From Typha latifolia (Eukaryota > Streptophyta > Magnoliopsida > Poales > Typhaceae), in contig CM034106.1 of NCBI GenBank assembly GCA_019914945.1, forward strand, positions 124,001 through 188,000: a stretch of 64,000 nucleotides of DNA. The letters are read 5' to 3'. Under the pieces are notes generated by a model that saw nothing but the letters and a program-made list of their open reading frames with translations, made no database searches and was not told the DNA's origin. The position numbers and the translations under genes are program-made. The stretch's first letter is position 1, and each line of letters opens with the position of its first letter. Shown here piece by piece: positions 1 through 12,175 of this stretch.

Positions 1-3000
1 TTCCACACCAAGAATTTGCTCATGAATGGTTGGAGCACTTGTGTCATAAGTCTTAACTCACATAAATGTACTCAGTACGTCGGAGAGTCGAAAAGGCATC
101 ACTATCCATTCATAAAAGCCATCCCTAATTTTGAAAACAGTTGTTCATTCATCTCCTGGATGATTCTAATCTGGTGATAACCAATTTTTAGGTCTATTTT
201 GAAAAAAATTTGTAGCTCCAGGCATCATATTAAGCATATTGTCAAGTCTAGAAATTGAGAAATGATACTTGACCATTATCCTATTGGTAGCACGACTATC
301 GATGCACAGGCACCACGAGCCATCATTTTTTGGCTTAAATAAGGCAGAGATAGGACATGGACTCCAGAGCTACTTTCGGAGGTGGAGCAATAGTGTGGTT
401 CCCACCCAAACACTATGGTTCTTGGTTTGCCTCCTTTTCAAATTCTTTTGGATTTATGATATACAAACCTTGTTGATTAATAGTGTTCTTATTATCTTTG
501 TTAGCTAGTTTGGGGTGCATAGGATTAATTTTGATCTTCATACTCTCAAAACTAAAAGAACACGAGTTTAGTTGACCAAAAATGGTCGCATCCCGATCGA
601 ATAGCCACAGATAGCCCAAGATGATATGCCCTATATCCATTGGTACGACGTCACATCAAATATCTTTTTTGTACGGAAGAAATTAAATAGGAAAAAGACA
701 AATGCTCATTACTGGAAATAGATAAGTTGTTAACCCAAGGTTCTTTGTAAAGACTTGGGTGAGGAGTAAATTTTAATCCTAGATGGACTCAACACTAGAA
801 GAAATCGCATCAATGTAGCTTCCACTATTGACAAATATTTTGCAGTTTTATTTCCACATTTAAGGTATGTATGAAAAATTATGTTCTGATGCCTTATCAG
901 TCTCCTTCAGTTGAATCAATGCGCATCTGACGACCCCAATCGGATGGTCCTCATAGGCATGTTCCGTATCACTATCATACATAGCATTAATGTCCGATTT
1001 ATAAATTTGTTCATCGATATCTTCTTCAACTATGTTCTCCTATTCCTCAAGGTATAAGCTTTGTTAGGACAATGCATAGCCACATGACCTATTTGCTTAC
1101 ATCTATAGCCCCTTCAAGGATCGGTGGAAAGAATAGTGTTATTCATGTCTTTTCCCTTTTATCCTGGTTAATCAGCACTAGATTCTGAATGTTTCAACAA
1201 AGTGATGTTGCTGTTTGGGTTTTAGCTCCATTTGGAGCAAGATTAAAAGGAGTTTGACTCATGGGCTGCCTTGACACTAGTTGCTTAGCGACCATTTCAT
1301 AGTTTAGCGTAGATGTGTAGGCCTGGTCTAGTGTGGTTGCTTCTCGAAAAATTAACTCACGTCTAATTTCTTTGTTGATGTCGTGCCTGAAATGGCTCAA
1401 GGTCATCCTCTCATCTTCTATGATGTTGCGCCTGAAATGAATGATTGTTCATGGATCTCATCCCTTGTCCTAAAATTGTTTCATTGGTCTAATAAGTTGC
1501 TGTGATAAGAATGGGATAGATATTTTTCTTCTTTTTCTCTTTCACTTCTTTAATTATTGGAGGTTGATTTCTCTGGATTAAAATCTGTTTATTACTTTAC
1601 AAAAACAATTAGGCATGCTCGATTAGCTTCATTTAGATAAATCTGACTTTTCGATCTTTAGACAAGTTATACCATTGAAAGAAGTGGTCCATTTCATGAA
1701 TCCAGTCGCTGAACACCATTGTATCCATTTACCCATAAAAAATGGCAGCTTCCACCTTAATATTTTTCATTATTTGATCCTCAGTGTCTCTATGTTCTCT
1801 GTAAATAGTATTGTTTCTAAACCTTCTATTAATACTTGGGTCCACAATTTCATATTGATAATGGCGCTGCCATGTGAATCAGTTAGGAATTCTTTCTTGG
1901 TAAGGAGAATTAAGAGCATGTTGAGGGGTCTCAATGTCAGGATCGACACGTGCAGCTCCCATATTGGACGCTTCTATATCAATTCCATTCCCATGCCTCT
2001 TATGATAAGTTTTAAGAGCCTAAAGGCGGGTATCATATCAAGTTTGGTGGTATATTTTTCAAAGGATTCTTTAATGAATTTTCGAATATCATCCATGGCA
2101 TTAAATATCATAATGGATCGGGATTGAGAATTGAAAACTACCCGACCATTATGTAGGTTTATGCAAAAAATTTTTGGATAATGACAATGCAAAGGGAAAT
2201 GTGACAACTAATGCTAATAATGCAATGATATGATAAGAGATAGCAATGAATCTCAAATAGTAATAAACTAAATAATGTAAGATGTTCCATTTAATAGTTA
2301 ATTGCAATCCAACAGTACACGCCACTGTAATTAAAATGGTGGCTCAAATGTTAAGATGTTCCATTTAATCAAGTTAGTTTCCCCATTCATATCAAGTTTA
2401 ATGTTTTAACAGTAATATAAGGCATAAGAGTTTTGTTTGGCAATAATGACACTTAACTATAACTATCAAAGTTCACAAGGAATAATTCTACACAAAATTA
2501 AGACAGACGCTACTAAAGATGATTAAGTAATACTAACGAAGAAGGATGTTACCCGTTCCAACGAATCCGTTGGACAACACATGGTTGGCGGGATAACAAC
2601 GGATCCAACTTGTTGGGCAGTGACAACGGTAGGTGGAGTAGCGGTGGCAGTAGTGGCGGCGGTGTCGTTGAAGTTAGCAGTGACGATGATGCTGCAACGG
2701 AGGTTCTGTGAGGTAGCAGTGGTAGTAGCGGTAGTAGGTGGAGGAGGCGGTGGTGGTGACAGTGAGGTTGGTAAGTGACGACAGTGGCGGTAGTGACAAG
2801 AAGAAGTGATATGATTATGGTGCAGTGGAGAAGACAGTGGTGGCCACGGTAAGGCGAATACGGTGAAGAGGCAGTGCAACAGTGGTGCAGTTGGGAAGGC
2901 GGTGGCGGTAATGGCAAGAAGTGACAATGAGGCGGCGCTGGCGGTGATAGCGTGGCAGACAACGGTGGGGAGACCTATGAGAGTTGCTTGGCGAGGCATT

Positions 3001-4320
3001 GATCAACAAAGTGGTGATCAACGGACAGAGGCTTGCGAAGCAGTCGTGCCTGTTGGTTGGAGGAATGGCAGCTAAATTGAGACGATTAGCTGCGGAAGAG
3101 GCGACATTGGCTCAATGAAGGATCTCGATGAGGTGACGTCAAGGTGGGTGGTTTCGGTTGGAGGACGAAGGCCGACGATGGCTAGGGTTTGTGGTTGGTC
3201 GATCGGGCTAGTGATTGAAGGTGAGATGGGATTAGTGGGACAAGTTGGAAGAAGAGTTGCATTAGATTAATGGGTTATATGGGTCTTTTGGCTTTGGGAT
3301 GATGGTTTTGAGTTAATAGGTCTGGGTTGATAGGTTTGGGTTAATGGATTATTGGTGATTGAGTTGGTTTGGGTTAGCCTGGATTGAATGGATTATGAAG
3401 GCTTGGATTTTGGGTTGGAGTTGATTTGGAGGGAGAAAACTGCTATTCGAAATTTGGGATGATTTGGTTGTTTGGGTAGTTTTGATAGAATACGATTTAA
3501 ATTAAAAGATTAAGGAAAGAGAGGATTTCCTAAGATATTCAAGGAAGAAGTAATCTCCTAAATCTAAACTTTGAAATTTCAAAATTCAAAATTTAGAGAT
3601 ATAAAGAAACAATAACTAATTGAATTTGGGAATTTATTTTTCAAAATAGAGGCGTTCTCTAATTTCTTTTGAGGGATCTACGATGAAGAGAAAGACCGAT
3701 CTCGACTTTGGCAATGGATTATTGAATAACACATGAGCAACTTACTTTTGATGATAGTTGAGTATCACGTGGAGGTTCGACGGTGATGATGGATTCTTCT
3801 TGTTTCTCGTCGATGGTGATCTTGTCATACGATTTGGTATTTATTATGCTTGTTGTGTGCCAGGCTTCGTAGCGTTCCAGTGTTCATGGGACGATCGATC
3901 GAGCGAAGAACAAATGAGGCGGGGTGTAGAATCCGAAAGGCAAGACGTCCATAAACTATACAAAAAACTGATGCAGAAGGACAGTGTTAATGGAGAAGAA
4001 GAACAAACCTATAGAATCTACCAATGGGCTATTGAAATCCATCAACAAAAGGAAAAAAAAAAGACAATCTCAAAATCTTTAAATATTCATTAACCTCAAA
4101 TGATAACATAACAAGTCTTTATATAGGCCAACCCTAAAAATGACAAAAGACTAAAATGCCCAGAATGTACAAAGACTAAAATCTCTTCATATAAAAATCT
4201 CTCCCTCATGACTTATCGCTCAACCAAAGTGTCACTGGATGGCTGCCCTCCTACGTCTAGGTGAGTACACCTGCCTAAAAGTAGTGTCCGCACCAAGCAC
4301 GTCAAATGATTTTGTTTCTC
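1..4320 (-). mobile_element. Decayed Ty3/gypsy LTR retrotransposon, left end outside the window
   Basis: Read on the minus strand, this region holds the parts of a gypsy element in the expected order, all broken by stops and frameshifts. Gag lies at about 2200-1190, with a readable stretch DWIHEMDHFFQWYNLSKDRK near 1680-1630 and FRHDINKEIRRELIFREATT near 1400-1330. A decayed CCHC knuckle (CKQIGHVAMHC) is near 1105-1065. The protease-to-RT linker (PMDIGHIILGYLWLFDRDA) is at about 640-580. Reverse transcriptase begins near 310 (DSRATNRIMVKYHFSISRLD) and runs to base 1 (DGFYEWIVMPFRLSD). The LTR and leader should lie at the high-coordinate end; 3700-4320 reads like an LTR on the minus strand, with CCTATATAAA at 4127-4118, but its exact ends are not established. 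Integrase and RNase H, if kept, lie left of the window. Confidence 0.82.
2560..3110. repeat. GTG/GGC/GGT-rich low-complexity tract
   Basis: The plus strand is a run of imperfect trinucleotides (GTG, GCG, GGT, GTA). All frames stay open for 150-470 bases and give low-complexity Val/Gly/Ala or Pro/Thr/His peptides. It lies where the leader between LTR and gag of the minus-strand gypsy element should be, so I read it as part of that element and not as a gene. Confidence 0.6.
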
Positions 4321-4714
4321 AGGGGGAGAGAGCCCTGCCAAGTTTTTTTTCTTTTTTTTTGGTTTACCTTTGGTTGTTGCTGGTCATGTATGTTTTTTTT
4401 TTCTGAACATTACCTCCTATCTTAATATCCAAAGTGAATGATTGGCAAATGTCTATCTTGTTTAGGTTTTATCTGTTAGTCATCTACCTTCATGGAGCTA
4501 CTCTTTCTTTAGCTTGGTTAATTAGTTGAAGTATTAAGTGTATTATATTGTCTACCCATCTAAAAGAAGGAAAAAAGAATGTCCCACCCCCCACCCCCCA
4601 ATATATAAAGCTAATAGTAACCCTACATTTATAATTGTAGTGAGAACTATTATTTCTTAGTGCTGGTTAAAAATTTCTAAATTTATATCAAAATTTTCTT
4701 TCTATGTTTGGCAG

Positions 4715-7700
4715 CATTTGAAGGAGGAAATGAAGTTAAGCTACCTTGCTCAAGAGCTTATCTCTATTGATCGATTGTCTCCCCAAGCATGGTATGCATT
4801 TTAATACCCTTAAAGTAAGAAATTCTAAAGCTGTCTTTTCACAGGATTGCTTTCTAAGAAATATTTGATTTCTGTCCTAGGGGTGTTATATATGTCTTAT
4901 ACACAATCTGCTGATTTTCATGTAGCTAAATAGGCATTTTCATAAGATGCTCTCATACATATTGCAGGAATGGTACTGAACTGAATAATCTAAAATGTGC
5001 TTGACAATGATTCAATTTTGGGATTTCCTAGAAGCGGTTGATTAGATCATATTTCTGATTATGCTCACTGTGCTTAATGAAGCACCAAGTATCTACTTGT
5101 CTGACTATCTGGAAAGAAGTGGCTGAAACATCTTTGTTATGGGCCTTTGTGTAAATAAATGAAAGCATTTAAAATGACAAGTTTATATTTTGCAAAATGC
5201 AGTTAAAGAAAAAGAAAGATTCATGAAGATAAAGGGATTCTATAGATAAGCATGTTAGAAGAAATTCCTCTCACCTTAGAGTGATATACAATATGTTACA
5301 GAGGAAGAACTAACAAAATGCCATCTTTCACATCAGTGTGTATTCGATCTTTATCTGTATCGCATCAGTGCATCCTTCATTACTAATGTTGATACCACAA
5401 TCACTTTCCATTACTAACATTTATCTGGTGATCAACAAGTTTCCTTTAAGGAATTATGGTGATACCTGCATTTTCTAGAAAAGAAAAGAAAAGAAACCTT
5501 CTTTGAGGTGCTTCTAAAATATGGTATAATCTTTTGCCAATTGTCACTGGTGCTGTATTTCTGCATATCAGGCTTCTGAATGATGTGAACTGAAAACTAT
5601 TGGAAAGATGATGATTTATATGATCTGCTAGGGAAGAGTATCTGTTATATGTGCCGCAATGAATAAGAAACTTTGCTCTTTGCCATGATAATGGTTTGAA
5701 GAAATGACAATCAATTCATACGCTAACAGCTTTAACTTTTTCGTTTTTTTATTGAGAAAACCCAAAATATGGCTGCATTTCATTTCTTAACAGCCAAAAC
5801 ATATCTACATGAAGCAGATGCTAACCATGAACATCGACAGTAGCGAACAACTCAGTGAGGTATTAATCATCTTCATCCAAAACAAAACCAGAAAGTCTAA
5901 ACACAAAATAACCAAGCTTTGTGTCCTTCTGCCTTCCATACAACTGCAACTTAGCTTTTTTCTGCAGCTGCTCCCTCTTAATACCTGTCCAACATATGAA
6001 GACATTATTAATGTGATGAACTAAGTCCAAAGCTTGCTTTGTCTTAGTATTATTAAAAGTTCTGATATTCCTCTCAAGCCAAACAGACCAAAATAATGTT
6101 GCCATCCAAATTCTCCATGATGGCTTTAAAGTTAACAGTTTATTCCAGATACCGTTGCCAGTGCTTGCTGACTTGTTATTAATCAGGTGCACTAGCAACC
6201 TTCAGACAACTTGGAACTTTATTACTCTATAATTTATTTCCATATCTTTTCCCTTTTCTCTTTCATCAGCAAGGTGGTTAGAGAGTATCAGTAAGAATGT
6301 AAATTAAAGTGACATTTTTTTAATAGTCCATTTGAAGGAAGAACTAAATTTTAAAAGAGACAAATAATTAGTACACTATGATTCTGTTAGAATCTGACAA
6401 TTTGATTGACTTGTAGTATCAACTGTAATTTGTTTTAAGTTTCTGAAGAATGTATCCAGAATCCTAATTATGTTGTGTCTATTTTTGCCCGTGTATCTAT
6501 ATGTAATTGTTTATTTTTTTCCAGACACCTTTATGAGGAAATTTATGGAATCATTTTTTATTTATATACTTCACTGTTTCTGGGCTATCATATGAATTGT
6601 CTTTTATTGAGTTGAATATCGCATCAGTCAGTTCAGGAGGAGAAGCCACAGTTGGTGTTCAGAAAATAGATAGCAAATGGTTGATAACTTTTTGATATTT
6701 TATTATTTTCCCTTGTCATATCATTCCTCTGTAATTTCAACATGTTTGGACATCTTTATGACTGTTGATCTGAAATCACAAAGTTCATTTAGAAAAGTCT
6801 CAAATTATATTGATAGCTGCTAATGTTGTCTTGACCTCAGCTCATTTATCTCCTGTCTGCATATAATTTTGCTCTTATTTAAGTTTTAGACAACTATGTT
6901 TAGCAGAGATGGTTGCTTTGTCTGGCTGAGACATAGTCCACCTAACGTAGTTATCTTGAAACAAAGGCGCTTCCTCTGCTTATTTTTGTTATGCTTTTTA
7001 GATGTATAATCTAATTGAATCTTATGTAGGTGCGCTGTGGGAAACTGCTATAGCTTGCAGAAAGATCACGAGACTGCATTGAAAAATTTTCAGCGCGCAG
7101 TGCATCTGGATTCAAGATTTGCATATGCTCACACACTTTGTGGCCATGAGTATGCTTTTAGTTACCTTACTCTTTCAATTGTTTTCTTTTTTTCCCCAGT
7201 TGGTATGCATTAATGACAGTCTTAAGTTCTGTCTGCTTTCAAACCCCATATTTATATCCTTGCTACATTTTGCAGATATGCTGCTTTGGAAGATTTTGAG
7301 AATGGGATAAAGTGCTACCAAAGTGCACTGCAGGTTGATGAAAGGCATTATAATTCCTGGTATGGCCTTGGCGTGGTATACCTTCGCCAAGAGAAATTTG
7401 AGTTTGCGGAGCATCATTTTCGAAGAGCGTTTTATATAAATCCACGCTCTTCAGTTCTTATGTGTTATCTGGGAATGGCATTACACTCATTGAAGGTCTA
7501 TAGCTAATGCTTTAAAACAATTCAGTCTTTGACCTCCTATTTGTCCTCTTTATGATCAATGCTTGCTGCTAATTATCATGCATCCATGGGCTAAACTGTC
7601 TGAGACTCATTGTCGTTACTTGTGAATTCAAATTTTGCAGAGGGATGGGGATGCACTGAAGATGATGGAACAGGCTATATCAGCTGATAAGAAGAATCCA

Positions 7701-8177
7701 CTCCCTATGTACCAAAAGGCTCAGATACTTCTAAGTCTCGAAAAATATGATGAAGCTTTGGAGGAGTTAGATCAACTAAAGGAGTATGTGCCTCGTGAGA
7801 GTAGCCTGTATGCGTTGATGGGAAAGATTTACAAGCAACTTAATATTCATGACAAGGCAATGTACTATTTCGGTCTTGCATTGGATTTGAAGCCTCCTGC
7901 TGCTGATGTTGCTGCAATTAAGGTATCTCTTTCAAACTTTCCTGCTGATCTGAATTATAAAATGAAGATGACAGACCTGTACTCCTTGAAATGAATATCT
8001 ACTGAGTCTGTTAATTGTGGTAAACATTGCCTGTTATCTTTAAAAGATGCATGGAAGAATTGCCTTAATTTTTCTTTCTACAGTCAGTATTCATGCATAT
8101 TAAGTCATCCATTTGTACATCTTTGGCAGTCGGCAATGGAGAAGTTATACCTACCAGATGAAATGGAAGACCTTTAG
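4715..8177 (+). CDS. CDC27: CDC27 (APC3/HOBBIT) TPR subunit of the anaphase-promoting complex, 3' exons only
   Basis: Five exons, 4715-4791, 7030-7149, 7276-7495, 7641-7922 and 8130-8177, join in phase to give about 248 C-terminal residues ending PDEMEDL and TAG. All junctions are AG/GT. The protein reads HLKEEMKLSYLAQELIS, then GNCYSLQKDHETALKNFQRA, NSWYGLGVVYLRQEKFEFAE and PMYQKAQILLSLEKYDEALE, which are consecutive TPR helices of plant CDC27B/HOBBIT. In the family this subunit is a scaffold of the APC/C ubiquitin ligase and recruits CDC20/CCS52 activators. The full protein is usually about 700-750 residues, so roughly the first two thirds are missing here. Directly upstream lies a gypsy element. 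With no stops and clean splice sites, a retained gene with exons left of the window is more likely than a dead fragment, but this is inference. Confidence 0.9.
5735..6200 (-). mobile_element. 5'-truncated LINE fragment in a CDC27 intron
   Basis: On the minus strand an open frame at 6198-5863 reads WRIWMATLFWSVWLERNIRT, the kind of sequence found at the C-terminal zf-RVT end of plant LINE ORF2 proteins. A T-rich stretch at about 5735-5755 would be the A-rich tail of a minus-strand LINE. No endonuclease or reverse transcriptase part is present, so this is a dead-on-arrival, 5'-truncated copy within the 2.2-kb intron 4792-7029. Confidence 0.5.
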
Positions 8178-9956
8178 ATTTCAAATACACCAAAGGAACG
8201 GCAAGAGTTCCTTGTGCACATAGCTCGGTTGGCTTGTGCTTTCGAGTTATCTTGGAGAGAAAAGAAGTGGATAACGTTGAGTTATTTCTCAGTTGCACAT
8301 GGATTTCTCTTACGACGAGTGCGGCATCAACTTTCAGTTTTGTAGCTCAGTTATTAGTAGAGGAATGACAGATTCAGGCAGAGCAGCCCAAATGATAGGG
8401 TCGTAAGAGGCGAGTCTCATTGTATGCCTTTTCTATTCTTTTACCTCCTTTTCTTTTACAAGGAATCCGTTTGTATGCTTGGACTATCATTTTCTAGTAG
8501 TATCTTGTAATAGCCAATAATGAACAGATTCAGCAAGAAGGTGGGTCCACACTACAGGACCCTAACATCGCTGACAACCTACTCCCATACAAAATTACAA
8601 AAAGATAAAAAGCTTTCCATGAACATCAATTGTGAGGTCAGTCTTTCCTCAGTCGATTCTTTATTTAGGATTTTTTTTTCTATCTAGATATCTAACAAAT
8701 TTGAGGTGGCATTTTAAGTAAGTTAGAAGCATGCTACAGTTGCTGACATGTTTAATCTCCTTAGTTTTTTGACGCATAAACGCAGCAGAACTAGTGAATC
8801 TCAAAACATACATAATCTTTAAGTTGTCATGTAAGTTACACGAGCAATTACATGACATGTGTATCCTTATTATGTTTTGGAGTTGGAGGGAAGAAGAATC
8901 TGACTCTTGACATTGCAATTTGCAATTGACATTGGGGTCATGGTTTGCAATTTGCAATTAATTAAACAAATCATAGGTGTTGTTAATGGATTTGTTAGGG
9001 ATTATCGGGGAAAAAAAAATCAATACTTACTGTTCAAGTAAACCATCTTTGCTGGCAAACCTCTGTATGGTTAGATCTTGCAATATATCTAATAAATCTT
9101 TGGGCAATTAAGTATCCATGGGCAAATCATTCATTAAAGAATATAGATTATGTGGCTTGGTGGAAGCCTAAAAGACTAGGAATGCAGTAGCCTTCAATAG
9201 TTGGAATTCCTACTTATTTGAAGTCTTCCTTCACATGCGGTGGTATAAGCTCTTTTTTATACTATATAGCAAGTAAACAACCATTGAGATTTATGTTAGT
9301 TTTATAATATATATTTCTCTCTCCTCTCCACTTCTATGTAATATTTTTATATTTATTTTGAAAAAAAAAAAAAGAGATCACTTCAATCACTCTATTTCTC
9401 TCCTCTTCTCTTTATGCATTCATTCATTGTAAAAGCTATTTTGGTCATTTGTCAAATTATCATTTAAATTTTATGCTACATTTAGTGTAATTATTTTATA
9501 CTATACTAATTTATAACTAAACAGTATAATAACTTATACCGGTATAAGTTCTCTTATGATAGTATAAAAAATTAAAATAACTATACCAGTGCTGAACTTA
9601 TTCCACAAATAAGCAGAGCTGAAGGGTTTAAGGGGCGATGAATAATAAATCACTATTGTAGCTTGGTAAAGGAGAAGATATATATGTATATATATATATA
9701 ATTTAGGATTATATATTGTGACTTAACTCACTTGTCAAATTATGAATTAGAGATTCTTTAATTGTCCATTAATTTGCATGAGAGACAAGTTAGAAACTAA
9801 AGAACAATCATCTATATATTAAGAAGCACAAGCTTGTATACATCTCTCTCTATCTACAAATCCATCCCTGAAATCTAATTAACAACCAAATGGAAAAAAA
9901 AAAGTAGCAATAATAAAAACCTCCACACCCAGAACTAATAAGTCCTTAATAATTAA
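8178..9956. other. Intergenic, CDC27 3' flank to the VQ gene
   Basis: No gene is supported. About 8180-8520 is probably the CDC27 3' UTR. At 9242-9545 the ends are weak inverted copies of GGTATAAG...TATACT, which could mark a decayed MITE of about 300 bp. The rest is AT-rich, with an A-run at 9360 and (AT)n near 9680-9700. Confidence 0.4.
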
Positions 9957-10346
9957 TTAGTAAGAAAAATTAACATGAGGGGAAGTAAAAGAGGAGGAGG
10001 AGGAGAAATCCGCAAGGCCTTGGAAGAATTCATCCTCCTCCCCGTCTTCCAGACCATTCAAGAAGCCTCCAGACACCCACTCCACTCTCCTCACCTCATC
10101 CTCCTCGCCACCTTTGACTTTCTCATCAAGAGCATCGGCGGCACGCGGCGGCGACCTCTTCTTGCCTGAGATGCTCTCGGCGGGCTTGCCGGTGAGGCGC
10201 TGCACGAGGTGGCGGAAGTTGTCGATGTCGGTATGGATGATCTCCGGCGCAAAGATGTGGACTATTCGTATCTTGGGCTTCGACATCTTGGCTATTTCGT
10301 GCGAATCTTTGTGCAAAGCTCTTGGGAGGGTTGCTCCTCTTGCCAT
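9957..10346 (-). CDS. VQ-motif protein, 129 residues
   Basis: A single uninterrupted frame starts at ATG 10346-10344 and stops at 9957. The motif FRHLVQRLTGKP (near residue 44-55) is the plant VQ signature FxxxVQxLTG, preceded by KPKIRIVHIFAPEIIHTD, which resembles the short VQ17/VQ25/VQ8-like members. Absence of an intron and small size are usual for VQ genes. VQ proteins act in the nucleus, mostly as partners of WRKY factors in defence and stress responses. The tail is acidic and serine-rich. Upstream are a TATA box (10424-10418), a G-box CACGTG (10474-10479) and a (TAG)n run in the presumed 5' UTR, which fits a stress- or light-responsive promoter, though only the sites themselves are seen. 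Confidence 0.88.
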   Translation of the reverse strand: MARGATLPRALHKDSHEIAKMSKPKIRIVHIFAPEIIHTDIDNFRHLVQRLTGKPAESISGKKRSPPRAADALDEKVKGGEEDEVRRVEWVSGGFLNGLEDGEEDEFFQGLADFSSSSSFTSPHVNFSY

Positions 10347-10357
10347 TAATTTGATAC

Positions 10358-10384
10358 TAGTAGTAGTAGTAGTAGTAGTAGTAG
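10358..10384. repeat. (TAG)n microsatellite
   Basis: About nine TAG units immediately upstream of the VQ start codon, within the presumed 5' UTR (reads as CTA on the coding strand). Confidence 0.9.
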
Positions 10385-10417
10385 ATTGAGAGAAAAGAGG
10401 AGAGGAGGGGAGGGGGA

Positions 10418-10424
10418 TTATATA
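10418..10424 (-). promoter_or_regulatory. TATA box of the VQ gene
   Basis: TATATAA on the minus strand, about 75 bases upstream of the ATG at 10346, in a purine-rich region. Confidence 0.6.
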
Positions 10425-10473
10425 GAGAGAAGGGGAGGAAGAAGGAAGAAGGAAGAAGGAAGAAGAAGATTAG

Positions 10474-10479
10474 CACGTG
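10474..10479. promoter_or_regulatory. G-box CACGTG upstream of the VQ gene
   Basis: A perfect palindromic CACGTG, 50 bases upstream of the TATA box. It is the core site for bZIP and bHLH factors; use in vivo is inference. Confidence 0.45.
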
Positions 10480-11185
10480 TTAGTATAAGTTTCTAATTTT
10501 CTTTTGTGTCTCCTCTGCAAGTAGCATCCATGAGATGAGACCTTAAATCCAAGTCCACTTGTCCTTTTCTTAATTAATTAAGAAAAGGAGAGGAGAGGGA
10601 TTTTTCATCCTAATCTTTGGCAATAAGGAAGACTCTCTTATTATATTATTTAAAAATTTATATTTATATTTATAGCCTCTTAAAAAGTCCTCTCCTCTCC
10701 TCTCCTCTGCCGTGTGTCCTCTGTGAATGAATTGGCTTACCCTTTTCCTAATTATTTGGAAATATTTAACGAATAAAATAGGGGGGAACTATCCTTATAA
10801 ATAATAGGTTGCTTTATCCGATTACTTAAATGCGGTTTTAAGAAGATTAATTAACCAGTGATTGATTGTGATTGGCGGCTAAGGGACGTGGGTCCCAACT
10901 CCCAAAGAAAGAAGCAGAGATTTATTTTATATATATATATATATATATATAATATACCCATGCATGCTGACACGATTCTCGGAGCACATCTGAGATGCAG
11001 CCACGTTTCACCGAGAGCGGCAAAGGCTAACGTGCGCCAGAGGGGTAGGAGTCCGTACAAGTACAAGTACAAGTACAAGAGTAGATCTAGATTTTCTAAG
11101 GATTCATTTCATCCCATCTATTTTGTGTGGTTATAAATAATAAAGCTACAGACTTATTATTACCCACTTGCCCAAGTCAACATGA

Positions 11186-11189
<4 letters not shown>

Positions 11190-11230
<41 letters not shown>
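11190..11230. repeat. (CT)n microsatellite
   Basis: About 20 uninterrupted CT units. Confidence 0.95.
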
Positions 11231-11232
<2 letters not shown>

Positions 11233-12175
11233 ATAATTTTATGGACATTATTGTCACTAAACTATATATATTTTATTTTATTTAATATTAAAACAGAGGA
11301 AAGAAGACTTTAATAGCATAATTGGCATGGATCAATAAATTGGTGCAATTTGGGGTCAAGACATATTAATGTAGAAAATTATATATTAATTAGCAGATGA
11401 GCAACTACTACTGCCTTGATATTTTCTTGCAACCAATTGGTGACATCTCCCACTTGATCATTTATATATATATATATATATAATTGATAGTGATGCCAAC
11501 ACATTGTTGTTGGTGATTGTTCAAACCTCGTGTGTTGCAATACTGAAGTGCACAATTAAATTTGATAGACTTTATTAGAAGGACATCACCATTTTAATAC
11601 TCATTAAATCAAGCTATGAGAGTTACTCATCCAACCACTACTATATGGAAAGGAAGAACTCTTTGGACTCTAGAATAAACCTTATATAAAGGTAGAAGCA
11701 TTAGCCCTTTATTTTAGTACATTACAAAGATCTTTTCTTTTTAGAGATGTCACTCTTTGAGTAATATGAACCTAAAACTCAACCAGAAGGTAACTACACT
11801 AGTGGCTCGCTGGCTTTATTACTTGCAACAGATCTCTTTATTATCAGATTTTGGTTTGGCTTGATATCTGGCTTCAACTTTGGGTATGTTGATGTTTGAT
11901 GGACAGTAGGTTGTTGAAACTTATCAATCCTTTTCAAGTCACCTTATCTTTTCATTTGAATCGCTCTGCTCAACAATTCTCGCAGATAGTTGTTATCACA
12001 TCAGATCTCATGTTTGAAATCCTTGATGTTGTAATAGACTTGGTTATGTGAATTTGTGATTACAACATGAATGTATTAATTTTCTCCTAGTAATTATTGT
12101 ATTCCTCTTAGCTGATGCTTCTAGAGATTTGCTTCATGATCAAGTTCTGATTGAGGAAGGACCTTTTTCTTGCAG

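Larger units (their letters stand above)
10390..12175. other. Intergenic, VQ gene to the helicase fragment
   Basis: No gene seen. It contains several simple repeats: (AT)n at about 10928-10952, four TACAAG units at 11056-11079, (CT)n at about 11190-11230 and (TA)n at about 11463-11483. Open frames across 10851-11136 translate the repeats and are not credible. Confidence 0.5.

Noticed and set aside
2523..2999. Overlapping 158- and 137-residue frames on the minus strand and 65-70-residue frames on the plus strand
   Set aside because: All frames are open because the DNA is an imperfect trinucleotide repeat; the peptides are low-complexity and lie within a decayed gypsy element.
9242..9545. Possible MITE with GGTATAAG...TATACT ends
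   Set aside because: The inverted ends match only loosely and no target duplication was seen; noted as a possibility only.
10851..11136. Frames with repeated Tyr-Lys and Tyr-Leu
   Set aside because: They translate the (AT)n and TACAAG microsatellites.
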